Source: Desulfobacteraceae bacterium RAAP-1
GTDB taxonomy: Bacteria > Desulfobacterota > Desulfobacteria > Desulfobacterales > Desulfatirhabdiaceae
DNA length: 43,431 bases
Assembly (NCBI GenBank): GCA_001443525.1
Contig: LKPX01000028.1
Span: 1 to 43,431, forward strand
Reading direction: 5' to 3'
Notes under the pieces: generated by a model
What the model saw: only the letters and a program-made list of their open reading frames with translations
Database searches by the model: none
What the model was told of the DNA's origin: nothing
Position numbers and translations under genes: made by a program
Shown here: one piece after another, positions 9,100 to 18,870 of the stretch
Position numbering within the stretch: the first letter of the stretch is position 1
Layout: every line of letters starts with the position of its first letter

Positions 9100-9179
9100 C
9101 GGCTTCGTAAAAAGGCAGGATGCTGCGTTGCGCCGCATCCTGCCTGCGAACAGGTATTTTTAACGCCGGTACGAAGCCG
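9100..9179. repeat. Palindromic element, short variant B
   Basis: The outer arms CGGCTTCGTA (9100-9109) and TACGAAGCCG (9170-9179) are perfect inverted repeats. Inside, GGCAGGATGC (9114-9123) pairs perfectly with GCATCCTGCC (9135-9144). The GGCTTCGTAAAAA end and the ATGCTGCG stretch are shared with copies A and C, but the middle is shorter and different, so it looks like a deleted or diverged relative. It lies about 60 bases before the efflux operon start and may lie in that operon's leader. Confidence 0.75.
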
Positions 9180-9237
9180 CCCCAAAGGTCATCAATGTGA
9201 TGGGATATGAGGCAGCCCCGATAAAGGACATTTTATA

Positions 9238-10473
9238 ATGAACAGTGATTTCCCTGCGATGGATACTGCGGATGACATCTCGTCCGGGAAAAAAAAACAA
9301 TGGCTGCCGATATTGCTGGTCGTTCTGATTCTGGCGGGCGCGGGCGGTTATATTTTCTGGAGAATCAAAGCCTTTGCAGCCATTGAAAATCAGAGGCGCC
9401 AACAGGCGCCGCCGCCTGTTTCCGTTCTGGCGGAACCTGCCGGAAAAGAGAATATGAGCGCTTATCTGACGGGTATCGGATCTGTGACTCCGATCAACAC
9501 CGTTACGGTCAAAAGCCGGGTGGACGGACAGCTCATGGAGGTGTTTTTTAAGGAAGGCCAGCTCGTCACGCGAGGGGCGCTTCTGGCGACCATCGATCCG
9601 AGGCCGTTTCAAGTGCAGTTGATTCAGGCGGAGGGGCAGATGGCCCGTGATCAGGAGCTTCTTAAAAATGCACGGCTGGATTTGAGCCGCTACCAAACGC
9701 TTTGGGCGCAGAATTCCATTCCCAGGCAGCAGCTCGATACTCAGGATGCGCTGGCCCGTCAGTATGAGGCTGCCGTAAAGATCGATCAGGGGCAGATAGA
9801 AAACGCCAGGTTGCAATTGATCTACAGCCGGATTACGGCGCCTGCCAGTGGGCGCGTGGGGCTTCGCCAGGTGGACCCCGGCAACATGATTCATGCATCG
9901 GATGCCGGCGGCATTGTTGTCATCACGCAGATCGAGCCGATTTCAGTGATCTTTTCATTGCCGGAAGATGTGATTCCACAGATCGTTGCCAGGTTGAAAC
10001 ATCCCGGAAGTTTTCCTCCTGTGGAAGCGTATGATCGGGATATGAAAGAGAAGCTGGCGACAGGCGTGCTGTCAACCGTTGATAATCAGATCGATCCGGC
10101 AACCGGCACTGTGAAACTCAGGGCTGTTTTCTCCAATCACCAGAACGAGTTGTTCCCCAACCAGTTTGTCAATGTCCGCCTGCTGATTGCGGTGGAGCAT
10201 GATGCGGTTACCGTACCGTCATCCGCCATTCAGCGCAGCCCGCAGGGAACGTTTGTGTATGTGGTGAAACCGGATAAGACCGTTACGATGCAACCGGTGA
10301 CCACCGGTCTGATTCAGAGTGAAAAAGCATCCATTATGGCTGGGGTTAAAGAAGGCGATCTGGTGGTGGTGGATGGCACCGAACGGCTTCGAAACGGCAG
10401 CAGGGTGGAGCTGAAGGCGCCGGATAATGGACATGATACTGCGGAAAGTTCCAGCAAAAGCGACAGTCAATGA
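9238..10473 (+). CDS. mdtA: RND efflux periplasmic adaptor (MdtA-like membrane fusion protein)
   Basis: A 411-residue adaptor. It has an N-terminal membrane anchor at about 22-42 ([20 protein letters not shown]), then the lipoyl half-motif [20 protein letters not shown] near 90-110. A helical hairpin follows from about 125 to 185, then the second lipoyl half ([18 protein letters not shown]) and the beta-barrel and membrane-proximal domains. It bridges the inner-membrane pump and the outer-membrane channel. An AAAGGAC ribosome binding site lies about nine bases before the ATG. The stop overlaps the first pump gene (ATGA). The adaptor plus two pump genes is the layout of E. coli mdtABC, which exports bile salts, novobiocin and some metals; the substrate here is unknown. 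Confidence 0.92.
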   Translation: MNSDFPAMDTADDISSGKKKQWLPILLVVLILAGAGGYIFWRIKAFAAIENQRRQQAPPPVSVLAEPAGKENMSAYLTGIGSVTPINTVTVKSRVDGQLMEVFFKEGQLVTRGALLATIDPRPFQVQLIQAEGQMARDQELLKNARLDLSRYQTLWAQNSIPRQQLDTQDALARQYEAAVKIDQGQIENARLQLIYSRITAPASGRVGLRQVDPGNMIHASDAGGIVVITQIEPISVIFSLPEDVIPQIVARLKHPGSFPPVEAYDRDMKEKLATGVLSTVDNQIDPATGTVKLRAVFSNHQNELFPNQFVNVRLLIAVEHDAVTVPSSAIQRSPQGTFVYVVKPDKTVTMQPVTTGLIQSEKASIMAGVKEGDLVVVDGTERLRNGSRVELKAPDNGHDTAESSSKSDSQ

Positions 10474-13400
10474 ATATTTCACGTCTGTTCATACTGCGGC
10501 CGGTGGCGACCACGCTGCTCATGGTGGCTATTATCCTGGCTGGTTTCACGGCGTATCATCAATTGCCGGTTTCAGCGCTGCCCCAGGTAGATTACCCGAC
10601 CATTCAGGTACGCACATTTTATCCGGGCGCCAGTTCCGATGTTATGGCCTCTTCCGTCACCGCGCCATTAGAGCGGCAGTTCGGGCAGATGCCGGGGTTG
10701 ACCCAGATGACATCCAGCAGCTCGCAGGGCAGCTCGGTCATTACGCTTCAGTTCAGCCTTGAGCTTGCCCTGGATGTGGCCGAACAGCAGGTTCAGGCGG
10801 CTATCAATGCGGCGTTTACCTATCTTCCCAAGGATCTGCCCAATCCGCCGGTTTACAGCAAGGTCAATCCCGCGGATGCACCTATTCTGGCCATATCGCT
10901 GACTTCCGATGTTCTGCCGCTGCCGCAGGTGGAAGACATGGCGGACACACGTTTTGCCCAGAAGATTTCTCAACTGCCCGGGGTGGGGCTGGTCAGTATC
11001 AGTGGCGGTCAGCGTCCTGCCGTGCGGGTTCAGGCCAATCCGACGGCGCTGGCGGCTTACGGTCTGACGCTGGAAGATCTGCGGTCTGTCATTACGGCCG
11101 CCAATGTCAATCAGGCCAAGGGAAGCTTTGACGGCCCCAGACAGTCCTATATTATCGGTGCCAATGATCAGCTATTGTCCAGTAAGGATTATCGCTCCCT
11201 GATTGTTTCCTATAAAAACGGCGCTCCGGTTTTTCTGAAAGATGTGGCCGATGTCATTGATGATACGGAAAACATCAATCAGGCGGCATGGGTCAACCAG
11301 ACTCCGGCAGTCATCGTCAACATCCAGCGTCAGCCCGGCGCCAATGTCATCGAGGTGGTGAACCGGATTAAGAACCTGCTGCCTCAGCTGATCGAGTCAC
11401 TGCCGCCATCCATTCATGTTTCCATACTGACAGATCGTACAGTCACGATCCGCGAATCGGTGAAAGACGTTCAGTTTGAACTGATGCTGTCCGTAGGGCT
11501 GGTGGTGCTGGTCATTTTTATTTTTCTTCGGAATCTGCCGGCTACCATCATTCCCAGCGTGGCTGTACCGCTGTCGCTGATCGGCACGTTCGGCGTCATG
11601 TATCTGCTCGGTTTCAGCCTGAACAATCTGACGCTGATGGCCCTGACCATTTCCACGGGATTTGTGGTGGATGACGCTATCGTCATGATCGAAAATATCG
11701 CCCGCTATGTGGAAGAAGGGGAGCCGCCGCTTCAGGCGGCCCTGAAGGGCGCCAAACAGATCGGATTTACCATTTTATCACTGACGGTGTCCCTCATTGC
11801 CGTCTTGATTCCGCTGCTGTTTATGGGGGATGTGGTGGGACGCCTGTTTCGGGAATTCGCTGTCACCCTTGGGGTGACCATCCTGATTTCCGCGGTGGTG
11901 TCTCTGACGCTGACCCCGATGATGTGTGCGCGAATCCTCAAGCATGTTCCGGAAGAGCGGCAAGGGAAATTCTATCATGCGTCCGGAAGGGCGTTTGACC
12001 GGATTATCGCCGGTTACGGCCGCACCCTCCGCTGGGTGCTGCGTTACAAGAGAACGACGCTGGCCGTGGCTGTGGGAACACTGGTATTGACCGTGGTCGT
12101 GTATATCCTGATTCCCAAGGGCTTCTTTCCTGTTCAGGATACCGGCGCCATTCAGGGGATTTCCGAAGCACCCCAGTCGGTTTCGTTTACTGCCATGGCC
12201 GCACGCCAGCAGGCGCTGGCCAGTGTCATTCTAAAAGATCCGGCGGTGGAGAGTCTGTCCTCTTTCATCGGTGTGGATGGGGTCAATACGTCTTTAAACA
12301 GCGGCCGGATTCTGATCAATCTGAAGCCGCTTGATCAGAGGCGTATCAGCGCCGTCGAGGTGATCCGGCGACTTCAGCCGAAACTGGCGGCGGTTTCCGG
12401 TATTTCGCTCTTCATGCAGCCGGTTCAGGATTTAACGGTGGACGCGAGGGTAAGCCGGACCCAGTACCAATACACACTGGAAGATCCCAACACCGACGAA
12501 CTCAAGAATCTGACGCCTCGCGTGATGGACGGACTGAAGGCCATCCCTGAACTTCAGGATGTAAGCAGCGATCAGCAGGATAACGGACTTCGGGTTGTCC
12601 TGAACATCGACAGGAATACGGCCTCCCGTTTTGGCATTACCCCCCAGAATGTGGATGATGCGCTCTACGATGCCTTTGGTCAGCGTCAGATTTCCACTAT
12701 TTTTACCGAACTGAACCAGTATCGGGTTGTATTGACGGTGGGCCCCCGGTTCAGCCGGCATCCCGCAGGTCTTCAGGATATTTATCTGCGTTCTGCATCC
12801 GGCGGGCGGGTGCCGCTCAGCGCCATTGCTACATTTAAAGAAACCCGGGGACCGCTGGTCATCAACCGGCAAGGGCAGTTTCCGGCGGTGACGGTATCGT
12901 TTAATCTGGCGCCCGGTGTTTCGCTGGGACGTGCAGTGGATGCCATCGAGACGGCAACCCGTCAGATGAAGCTTCCCGCCAGTATCTCCGGAAGTTTTCA
13001 GGGAACCGCCCAGGCATTCAAGGCATCCCTGGCCAACGAACCGATTCTGATACTGGCGGCGCTGATAACGGTGTATATCGTTTTGGGCGTGCTTTATGAA
13101 AGCTACATTCACCCCATCACCATTCTTTCCACACTGCCGTCGGCGGGCGTAGGTGCGGTGCTGTCGCTGATGCTCTGCCGTACGGATCTGAGCGTCATTG
13201 CGATTATCGGTATTATTCTCTTGATCGGTATCGTCAAGAAGAATGGCATCATGATGGTGGATTTTGCGCTTGACGCCGAGCGAAATGAAGGCAAGCCTCC
13301 GGAGGAAGCCATTTATCAGGCATGTCTGCTGCGGTTCCGGCCGATCATGATGACCACCCTGGCGGCGCTTCTGGGGGCTTTGCCTCTGGCGATGGGAACC

Positions 13401-13550
13401 GGTGTCGGCTCCGAACTGCGGCGTCCACTGGGGATTTCCATTATCGGCGGCCTGATCATCAGCCAGGTACTGACGCTTTACACCACGCCGGTCATTTATC
13501 TGGCGTTTAACCGGATACTCCGGCGGCGCGTCCAACCATCGGCAGGATAA
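10470..13550 (+). CDS. mdtB: RND efflux pump subunit, MdtB-like
   Basis: The 1026-residue protein has the twelve-helix, two-loop plan of RND transporters, with large periplasmic loops after the first and seventh helices. The proton-relay aspartates sit in TM4 as [13 protein letters not shown] (D401, D402), and the TM10 lysine is in [10 protein letters not shown], a form typical of MdtB/MdtC. It uses proton flow to drive drug export. It starts inside the stop of the adaptor gene and ends one base before the second pump gene. In E. coli MdtB and MdtC form a mixed trimer of two B and one C; the same is likely here. Which of the two genes is B is assigned by order only. Confidence 0.92.
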   Translation: MNISRLFILRPVATTLLMVAIILAGFTAYHQLPVSALPQVDYPTIQVRTFYPGASSDVMASSVTAPLERQFGQMPGLTQMTSSSSQGSSVITLQFSLELALDVAEQQVQAAINAAFTYLPKDLPNPPVYSKVNPADAPILAISLTSDVLPLPQVEDMADTRFAQKISQLPGVGLVSISGGQRPAVRVQANPTALAAYGLTLEDLRSVITAANVNQAKGSFDGPRQSYIIGANDQLLSSKDYRSLIVSYKNGAPVFLKDVADVIDDTENINQAAWVNQTPAVIVNIQRQPGANVIEVVNRIKNLLPQLIESLPPSIHVSILTDRTVTIRESVKDVQFELMLSVGLVVLVIFIFLRNLPATIIPSVAVPLSLIGTFGVMYLLGFSLNNLTLMALTISTGFVVDDAIVMIENIARYVEEGEPPLQAALKGAKQIGFTILSLTVSLIAVLIPLLFMGDVVGRLFREFAVTLGVTILISAVVSLTLTPMMCARILKHVPEERQGKFYHASGRAFDRIIAGYGRTLRWVLRYKRTTLAVAVGTLVLTVVVYILIPKGFFPVQDTGAIQGISEAPQSVSFTAMAARQQALASVILKDPAVESLSSFIGVDGVNTSLNSGRILINLKPLDQRRISAVEVIRRLQPKLAAVSGISLFMQPVQDLTVDARVSRTQYQYTLEDPNTDELKNLTPRVMDGLKAIPELQDVSSDQQDNGLRVVLNIDRNTASRFGITPQNVDDALYDAFGQRQISTIFTELNQYRVVLTVGPRFSRHPAGLQDIYLRSASGGRVPLSAIATFKETRGPLVINRQGQFPAVTVSFNLAPGVSLGRAVDAIETATRQMKLPASISGSFQGTAQAFKASLANEPILILAALITVYIVLGVLYESYIHPITILSTLPSAGVGAVLSLMLCRTDLSVIAIIGIILLIGIVKKNGIMMVDFALDAERNEGKPPEEAIYQACLLRFRPIMMTTLAALLGALPLAMGTGVGSELRRPLGISIIGGLIISQVLTLYTTPVIYLAFNRILRRRVQPSAG

Positions 13551-13551
13551 G

Positions 13552-16500
13552 ATGAATTTCTCCGCCACATTCATACACAGACCGGTGGCGACCACGCTGA
13601 TCACCGTTGGTGTGGTTCTGGCCGGTATCATCGGATTTAAGCTGATGCCGGTGTCACCGCTGCCGCAGGTGGATTTCCCGACCATCTCGGTATCAGCGAG
13701 CCTTCCGGGCGCTGACCCCGATACGATGTCCACATCGGTGGCCGCGCCGTTGGAGCGTCAGTTTGCGCGCATTGCCGGCATTACGGAAATGACATCCACG
13801 AGCTATCGGGGCGCTACCGGCATTACCCTGCAGTTTGACCTGAACCGGAACATCGACGGCGCCGCCCGTGATGTGCAGGCGGCCATCAATGCCGCCAGAA
13901 GCACACTGCCGGCCAATCTGCCCAACAACCCCACCTACCGCAAGGTGAATCCGGCCGATGCGCCGATCATGGTGCTGGGGCTGACGTCTGAAACTGTTCC
14001 CAGGGCCGTGATGTACGATGTGGCTTCCTCTGTTCTTCAGCAAAAGCTGTCCCAGATCAAAGGCATCGGTCAGGTGTTTATCGGCGGCGGAGCTTTGCCG
14101 GCGGTTCGGGTGGATGTCAATCCGGTGGCTCTTAGCCGCTATGGCATCGGCCTGGCTCAGGTCCGTGCGATGCTGGCTTCCACCAATGTCAACAAGCCCA
14201 AGGGAATACTGACCGATGGGGACAAGAATCTGGAAATTCACGTCAATGATCAGCTCTTTAAAGCCGGTGACTACAAGAATCTGGTGCTGACCTACCGGTC
14301 CGGCGCCGCTGTCCGGCTCAGCGATGTGGCGCATGTTGAGGATTCTGTGGAAGATGTCCGCACCATGGGGCTTGTTAACGGAAAGCCGGCGGTCATGGTG
14401 GTGATTTTCCGTCAGCCGGGCGCCAATATCATTGAAACGGTGGACAGTGTCCGTGCGCTCATGCCGCAGCTTGGCGCCATGGTGCCGCAGGGCGTCCAGC
14501 TTTCAGTGGTGGTGGATCGAACGCCGCCCATCCGCGGTTCTCTGCGGGATGTGGAATTTTCGCTCCTGCTGTCGGGATTTCTGGTCATTCTCGTGATTTT
14601 CTGGTTTCTCCGCAGCATCCGCGCCACGATCATTCCGGCAATGGCTGTCACCGTGTCCATTATTGGCACATTTGCCGTTATGTATCTTTTGGGGTATTCC
14701 CTGGACAATCTCTCACTGATGGCGCTCACCATTTCAACCGGTTTCGTGGTGGATGACGCCATTGTGGTGATCGAAAACATCACCCGGTACCGTGAAATGG
14801 GCAAATCGCCTTTGCAGGCGGCGCTGTTGGGTACCCAGGAAATTGCTTTTACCGTTTTGTCCATGAGCGTTTCCCTGATCGCTGTATTTATTCCCATCCT
14901 TTTAATGGGCGGCATGGTGGGGCGGCTGTTTCAGGAATTCGCCGTCACCCTGTCGGTGGCGATTCTGGTGTCTCTCGTGGTGTCGCTGACAGGCACTCCC
15001 ACGATGTGCGCCGGCTTGCTTCGCGATGAACGCGCACGGACTCACGGGAGGATGTACCACGCCAGTGAGCGGATGTTCGAGTTTCTGCATACCTCCTACA
15101 GCAGAGCCTTGCGCTGGGCGCTGGGGCATTCCCGCATCATGCTGGGGATTACACTGGCGATGGTGGCGATTAACGGAATCCTGTTTGTGATTATTCCCAA
15201 AGGTTTTTTCCCTGAGCAGGATACAGGGCGCATCATCGCCAATGTTCAGGCATCTCAGGATATTTCTTTCGAGTCGATGAAAGAAAAATTGACCCGGATT
15301 GTGGATATTGTCCGTAAAGATCCGGATGTGAAATATGTGACGGGGTTTACCGGCGGCAGCATCACCACTGTCAACACGGCCCGGATGTTCATTACCCTGA
15401 AAGCATTCAATAAGCGGCGGGCCACATCCAATCAGGTGATTGCCCGTCTCCGCAAGCAGCTTGTGCATGTCGTCGGAGCGCCGACATTTCTGCAGCCGGT
15501 GCAGGATCTGCGGGTGGGCGGCAAGCTCAGCAGCGCTCTCTATCAGTTCACGCTTCAGGATGAAAGCGTGGACGAACTGAATGCCTGGGCGCCCCGGGTA
15601 TTGCAGAAAATGACCACGCTTCCGGAGCTGGTGGATGTCAACAGCGACATGCAGAACCGGGGGCTGGAAGCCAGGCTGGTGATTGACCGGACAACCGCTT
15701 CCCGTCTGGGAATCAGTCCTCAGCAGATCGATGAGACGCTGTATGATGCGTTTGGCCAGCGCCAGGTGTCTGTCATCTACACCCAGTTGAATCAGTATCA
15801 CGTGATTCTGGAAGCAGCGCCTTCTTTCTGGCAGCATCCGGACACGCTGCGTGACATATATGTGGCGTCATCCAGCGGCCAGATGGTGCCGCTCAGCGCT
15901 TTTACCTCCTATCAGCCGGATGCCACATCGCTGGCGGTCAATCACCAGGGACAGTTCCCTTCGGTGACGATTTCCTTTAATCTGACGCCGGGGGTTGCGC
16001 TGGGGGATGCGGTGAATGCCATTGATACCGCCATGAGTCAGATCGGTCTGCCCAGCGGTATTCAGGGAAAATTCGCTGGAACGGCCAAGGCATTTGAAGA
16101 CTCCCTCAAAAGCGAACCGTTTCTGGTTCTGGCTGCCCTGGTGTCGGTCTATATTGTTCTGGGCATCCTTTATGAAAGCTATATTCATCCGCTGACCATT
16201 CTCTCCACCCTGCCGTCTGCGGGAATCGGTGCGGTGCTGGCGTTGATGGCGTTTCATTCCGATCTGAACATGATTGCCATCATCGGCGTCATTCTGTTGA
16301 TTGGTATCGTCAAGAAAAATGGCATCATGATGATTGATTTTGCATTGATGGTACAGCGCCGGGAGCAAAAAACCGCGACGGAAGCCGTTTACCAGGCTTG
16401 TCTGCTGCGGTTTCGGCCGATCATGATGACCACCATGGCGGCGCTTCTGGGGGCCGTGCCGTTGGCGATGGGCTTAGGGATCGGCGGCGAATTGCGGCGT

Positions 16501-16650
16501 CCTTTGGGGATTTCCATTGTCGGCGGGCTTCTGTTCAGTCAGATGCTGACACTGTTTACCACGCCGGTGATGTATATTTATATGGACAGACTGCGCACAT
16601 GGTTGGAAGCAAGACGCCGGAGGAAACCGGCTGCTGTGGTTGTCGAATGA
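13552..16650 (+). CDS. mdtC: RND efflux pump subunit, MdtC-like
   Basis: The 1032-residue second pump subunit is clearly homologous to the one before it (shared PRVLQKMTTLPEL-like loops, [23 protein letters not shown]) but diverged throughout, so this is an old duplication and not an assembly repeat. The TM4 aspartates are again at 401-402, meaning both subunits keep the residues for proton transfer. An AGGA ribosome binding site at the end of the upstream gene lies about five bases before the ATG. It probably assembles with the upstream subunit in a mixed trimer. The stop overlaps a possible ATGA start of the outer-membrane gene. Confidence 0.92.
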   Translation: MNFSATFIHRPVATTLITVGVVLAGIIGFKLMPVSPLPQVDFPTISVSASLPGADPDTMSTSVAAPLERQFARIAGITEMTSTSYRGATGITLQFDLNRNIDGAARDVQAAINAARSTLPANLPNNPTYRKVNPADAPIMVLGLTSETVPRAVMYDVASSVLQQKLSQIKGIGQVFIGGGALPAVRVDVNPVALSRYGIGLAQVRAMLASTNVNKPKGILTDGDKNLEIHVNDQLFKAGDYKNLVLTYRSGAAVRLSDVAHVEDSVEDVRTMGLVNGKPAVMVVIFRQPGANIIETVDSVRALMPQLGAMVPQGVQLSVVVDRTPPIRGSLRDVEFSLLLSGFLVILVIFWFLRSIRATIIPAMAVTVSIIGTFAVMYLLGYSLDNLSLMALTISTGFVVDDAIVVIENITRYREMGKSPLQAALLGTQEIAFTVLSMSVSLIAVFIPILLMGGMVGRLFQEFAVTLSVAILVSLVVSLTGTPTMCAGLLRDERARTHGRMYHASERMFEFLHTSYSRALRWALGHSRIMLGITLAMVAINGILFVIIPKGFFPEQDTGRIIANVQASQDISFESMKEKLTRIVDIVRKDPDVKYVTGFTGGSITTVNTARMFITLKAFNKRRATSNQVIARLRKQLVHVVGAPTFLQPVQDLRVGGKLSSALYQFTLQDESVDELNAWAPRVLQKMTTLPELVDVNSDMQNRGLEARLVIDRTTASRLGISPQQIDETLYDAFGQRQVSVIYTQLNQYHVILEAAPSFWQHPDTLRDIYVASSSGQMVPLSAFTSYQPDATSLAVNHQGQFPSVTISFNLTPGVALGDAVNAIDTAMSQIGLPSGIQGKFAGTAKAFEDSLKSEPFLVLAALVSVYIVLGILYESYIHPLTILSTLPSAGIGAVLALMAFHSDLNMIAIIGVILLIGIVKKNGIMMIDFALMVQRREQKTATEAVYQACLLRFRPIMMTTMAALLGAVPLAMGLGIGGELRRPLGISIVGGLLFSQMLTLFTTPVMYIYMDRLRTWLEARRRRKPAAVVVE

Positions 16651-16661
16651 TGGGAGCATCT

Positions 16662-18101
16662 ATGCATTATTGGGGGAAAAAACTGATACGAACGGTTGTC
16701 GCAGCAAGCGCTTTGGGGCTGACTGCCTGTACGGTAGGCCCGGATTACGTGCGGCCCGCAGCTGTTGTAAACATGCCTTCATCTTTTAAAGAAATGGCCG
16801 GATGGAAAGTGGCGCAGCCGCAGGATGAGGTATTGTCCACGCGATGGTGGGAAATATACGGCGATCCGCAGTTAAATGCGCTCGAAACTCAGGTGGCGAT
16901 AGACAATCAGAACATTAAAGCTTATGAAGCCTCTTTCCGTCAGGCGCAGGCGCTGGTGCAGTCCGCCCGCGCCGGATATTTCCCGACGGTTGCGGTCGGC
17001 GCATCGGCCACCGGAACCCGCACATCCGCCAATCTTAACGGTTCAAACGCCGGAAAAGAGACTTCCGACTTTCAGCTCCCTTTCAGCCTTGCCTGGGAAG
17101 CGGACATTTGGGGACGTATTCGCAGAAATGTCGAAGCCGGCAGGGCTGCGGCTCAGGCCAGCGCTGCGGATCTGGCTGCTGCAAGGCTCAGCGCTCAATC
17201 GGAACTGGCAGTGGACTATTTCCAGCTGCGGCTTCTGGATGCTCAGAAACGGCTTCTGGATGACACGGTCGCCTGCTATCAGAAGTCTCTGGAAATGACG
17301 CAGAACCGCTATACCAGCGGTATTGCAGCCAGATCGGATGTGCTTCAGGCTGAAACCCAACTGAAAAGCACTCAGGCTCAGGCCATTGATCTGCTGGCGC
17401 AGCGCTCCAAAATGGAGCATGCCATTGCGCTGTTGATCGGCAAGCCTGCTTCGGAATTTTCTGTGGCGCCGAAGCCGCTGGCATTCCAGGTTCCTGTGTC
17501 GCCGGCCGGTCTTCCTTCCGAACTTTTGGAACACCGGCCGGATATCGCTTCCGCGGAACGGAAAATGGCGGCCGCCAATGCGCAGATCGGCATTGCTGAA
17601 GCCGCCTACTATCCAACCATTCGGCTTTCGGCATCCACAGGGCTGGATGCTTCCAACATTCTGGATGTGATGTCATGGCCGGCCAGGTTCTGGTCTGTGG
17701 GTCCGGCGATGTCTGAAACCCTCTTCGACGGCGGGCTGCGGAAGGCTCAAAGCCGGCAGGCTGTTGCTGCGTACGACCAGACAGTGGCTTCCTATCGTCA
17801 GACGGTGTTGACCGCTTTTCAGGAAGTGGAGGATAATCTGGCAGCGCTGCGGGTATTGGCGGAAGAAGCGGACGCACAGGACAGCGCCGTTACAGCCGCC
17901 AGGCAGACGGTGAATGTGATTGAAAATCAGTATCAGTCAGGCACTGTTGCGTATCTGAATGTTATTTCGTCTCAGACGACTGTTCTTGCCAATGAGCGCA
18001 CGGCTCTGAACATACTGGGGAACCGGTTGACGGCCAGTGTTTTGCTGATCAAGGCGCTGGGCGGAGGCTGGAACACGGCGGATATGCCGCCGGAAGGGTG
18101 A
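16662..18101 (+). CDS. Outer-membrane efflux lipoprotein (NodT/OprM family)
   Basis: From the ATG at 16662 the product is 479 residues. Its start has a GGGAG ribosome binding site five bases upstream; an ATG at 16647 that overlaps the pump stop would add only MMGAS. The signal peptide ends in a lipobox, L20-T-A-C23, so it is a lipoprotein, followed by TVGPDYVRP, typical of NodT-type channels. Two repeated outer-membrane-efflux domains follow (about 75-265 and 285-465), each with QAQALVQSARAGYFP- or AAYYPTIRLSAS-like strand-helix segments. It forms the TolC-like exit duct for the pump encoded just upstream. The E. coli mdtABC operon lacks its own channel gene, so this operon is self-sufficient. 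Confidence 0.92.
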   Translation: MHYWGKKLIRTVVAASALGLTACTVGPDYVRPAAVVNMPSSFKEMAGWKVAQPQDEVLSTRWWEIYGDPQLNALETQVAIDNQNIKAYEASFRQAQALVQSARAGYFPTVAVGASATGTRTSANLNGSNAGKETSDFQLPFSLAWEADIWGRIRRNVEAGRAAAQASAADLAAARLSAQSELAVDYFQLRLLDAQKRLLDDTVACYQKSLEMTQNRYTSGIAARSDVLQAETQLKSTQAQAIDLLAQRSKMEHAIALLIGKPASEFSVAPKPLAFQVPVSPAGLPSELLEHRPDIASAERKMAAANAQIGIAEAAYYPTIRLSASTGLDASNILDVMSWPARFWSVGPAMSETLFDGGLRKAQSRQAVAAYDQTVASYRQTVLTAFQEVEDNLAALRVLAEEADAQDSAVTAARQTVNVIENQYQSGTVAYLNVISSQTTVLANERTALNILGNRLTASVLLIKALGGGWNTADMPPEG

Positions 18102-18120
18102 CGGCTTTTTCTATGGGGGC

Positions 18121-18870
18121 TTAATGCTTCCGAGGCGGCAATGAAACGATCACCGGTATTTCTTCAGAACTGAGGTAACGCCACATGCCGCTTTCAAGGG
18201 CTCCCAGTCGAATATCGGCAATCCGGGTGCGGTGAAGCTTTATCACTTTCTGCCCCACTTTTTGAACCATACGCCGGATTTGCCGGTTTTTCCCTTCCTT
18301 CAGGATAATCCGGAACCTTCGCAGTGATATGCGGTGAATCTCAGCGGGCCGGGTGCGTGAACCCATCAGCGTCATGCCTTCGGCCATTTTCTGAAGGGCG
18401 GCATCTGAAATCGGTGCAGACAGTGTCACCACATATTCTTTTTCATGATCAAACGACGGGTGAGACAGCCGGTGGTGCAGCGCGCCGTCGTTGGTCAGAA
18501 GCAGCAGGCCGGTGGAGTCTTTATCCAGGCGGCCAATCGGATAGACCCTCTCCGGAATATCCACCAGGTCCGTCACCAGCTTTTCACCGGGTTGTTCGCA
18601 GCTTGTCACATAACCGGCTGGTTTATGTAAAGCGATATACACCGTGCGCTGCTGTATCAGAACGGCCCTGCCATCCATTTCGATGTGATCCACTCGTGGA
18701 TCCACACGGGTCCCCAGTTCTGTGACGACCTTTCCGTTGACCTGCACCCTTCCTGCCAGCATTATCTCTTCGCCGTGCCGCCTGGAGCAGACGCCGGCGA
18801 TGGAAAGATATTTCTGAAGCCGTACCGGGTATTCGATATCCGCCGGCTGCCCTACGTTTTCAGATGTCAC
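18121..18870 (-). CDS. rRNA pseudouridine synthase, RsuA family (RluB/RluF-like)
   Basis: A 249-residue protein. It has an N-terminal S4 RNA-binding domain (about 15-62, RLQKYLSIAGVCSRRHGEE) and a RsuA-type catalytic domain. The catalytic aspartate is D116 in YPIGRLDKDSTGLLLLTNDG, and the closing motif is EGKNRQIRRM (192-201). DHEKEYVVT after the active site recalls RluF more than RluB, but the target uridine in 23S rRNA cannot be fixed from sequence. It is the last gene of the leftward string; its ATG overlaps the argJ stop by four bases. It ends 20 bases from the convergent outer-membrane gene, with no clear terminator between them. Confidence 0.9.
   Translation of the reverse strand: MTSENVGQPADIEYPVRLQKYLSIAGVCSRRHGEEIMLAGRVQVNGKVVTELGTRVDPRVDHIEMDGRAVLIQQRTVYIALHKPAGYVTSCEQPGEKLVTDLVDIPERVYPIGRLDKDSTGLLLLTNDGALHHRLSHPSFDHEKEYVVTLSAPISDAALQKMAEGMTLMGSRTRPAEIHRISLRRFRIILKEGKNRQIRRMVQKVGQKVIKLHRTRIADIRLGALESGMWRYLSSEEIPVIVSLPPRKH

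Noticed and set aside
12432-13733. A 433-codon open frame on the minus strand across the pump genes
   Set aside because: It lies fully antisense to conserved RND coding sequence, is rich in Q, H and R, has no family features and no ribosome binding site; it is a by-product of codon bias.
14902-15837. A 311-codon minus-strand frame inside the second pump gene
   Set aside because: Antisense to a conserved gene, with shadow-like composition and no recognisable domain.
10470-16650. Tandem pump genes as an assembly duplication
   Set aside because: The two proteins differ throughout and match the known two-subunit MdtB/MdtC layout.
16398-16661. Longer start for the outer-membrane lipoprotein inside the pump gene
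   Set aside because: The extra residues are an out-of-frame reading of the pump. The signal peptide and lipobox fit only the start near 16647-16662.
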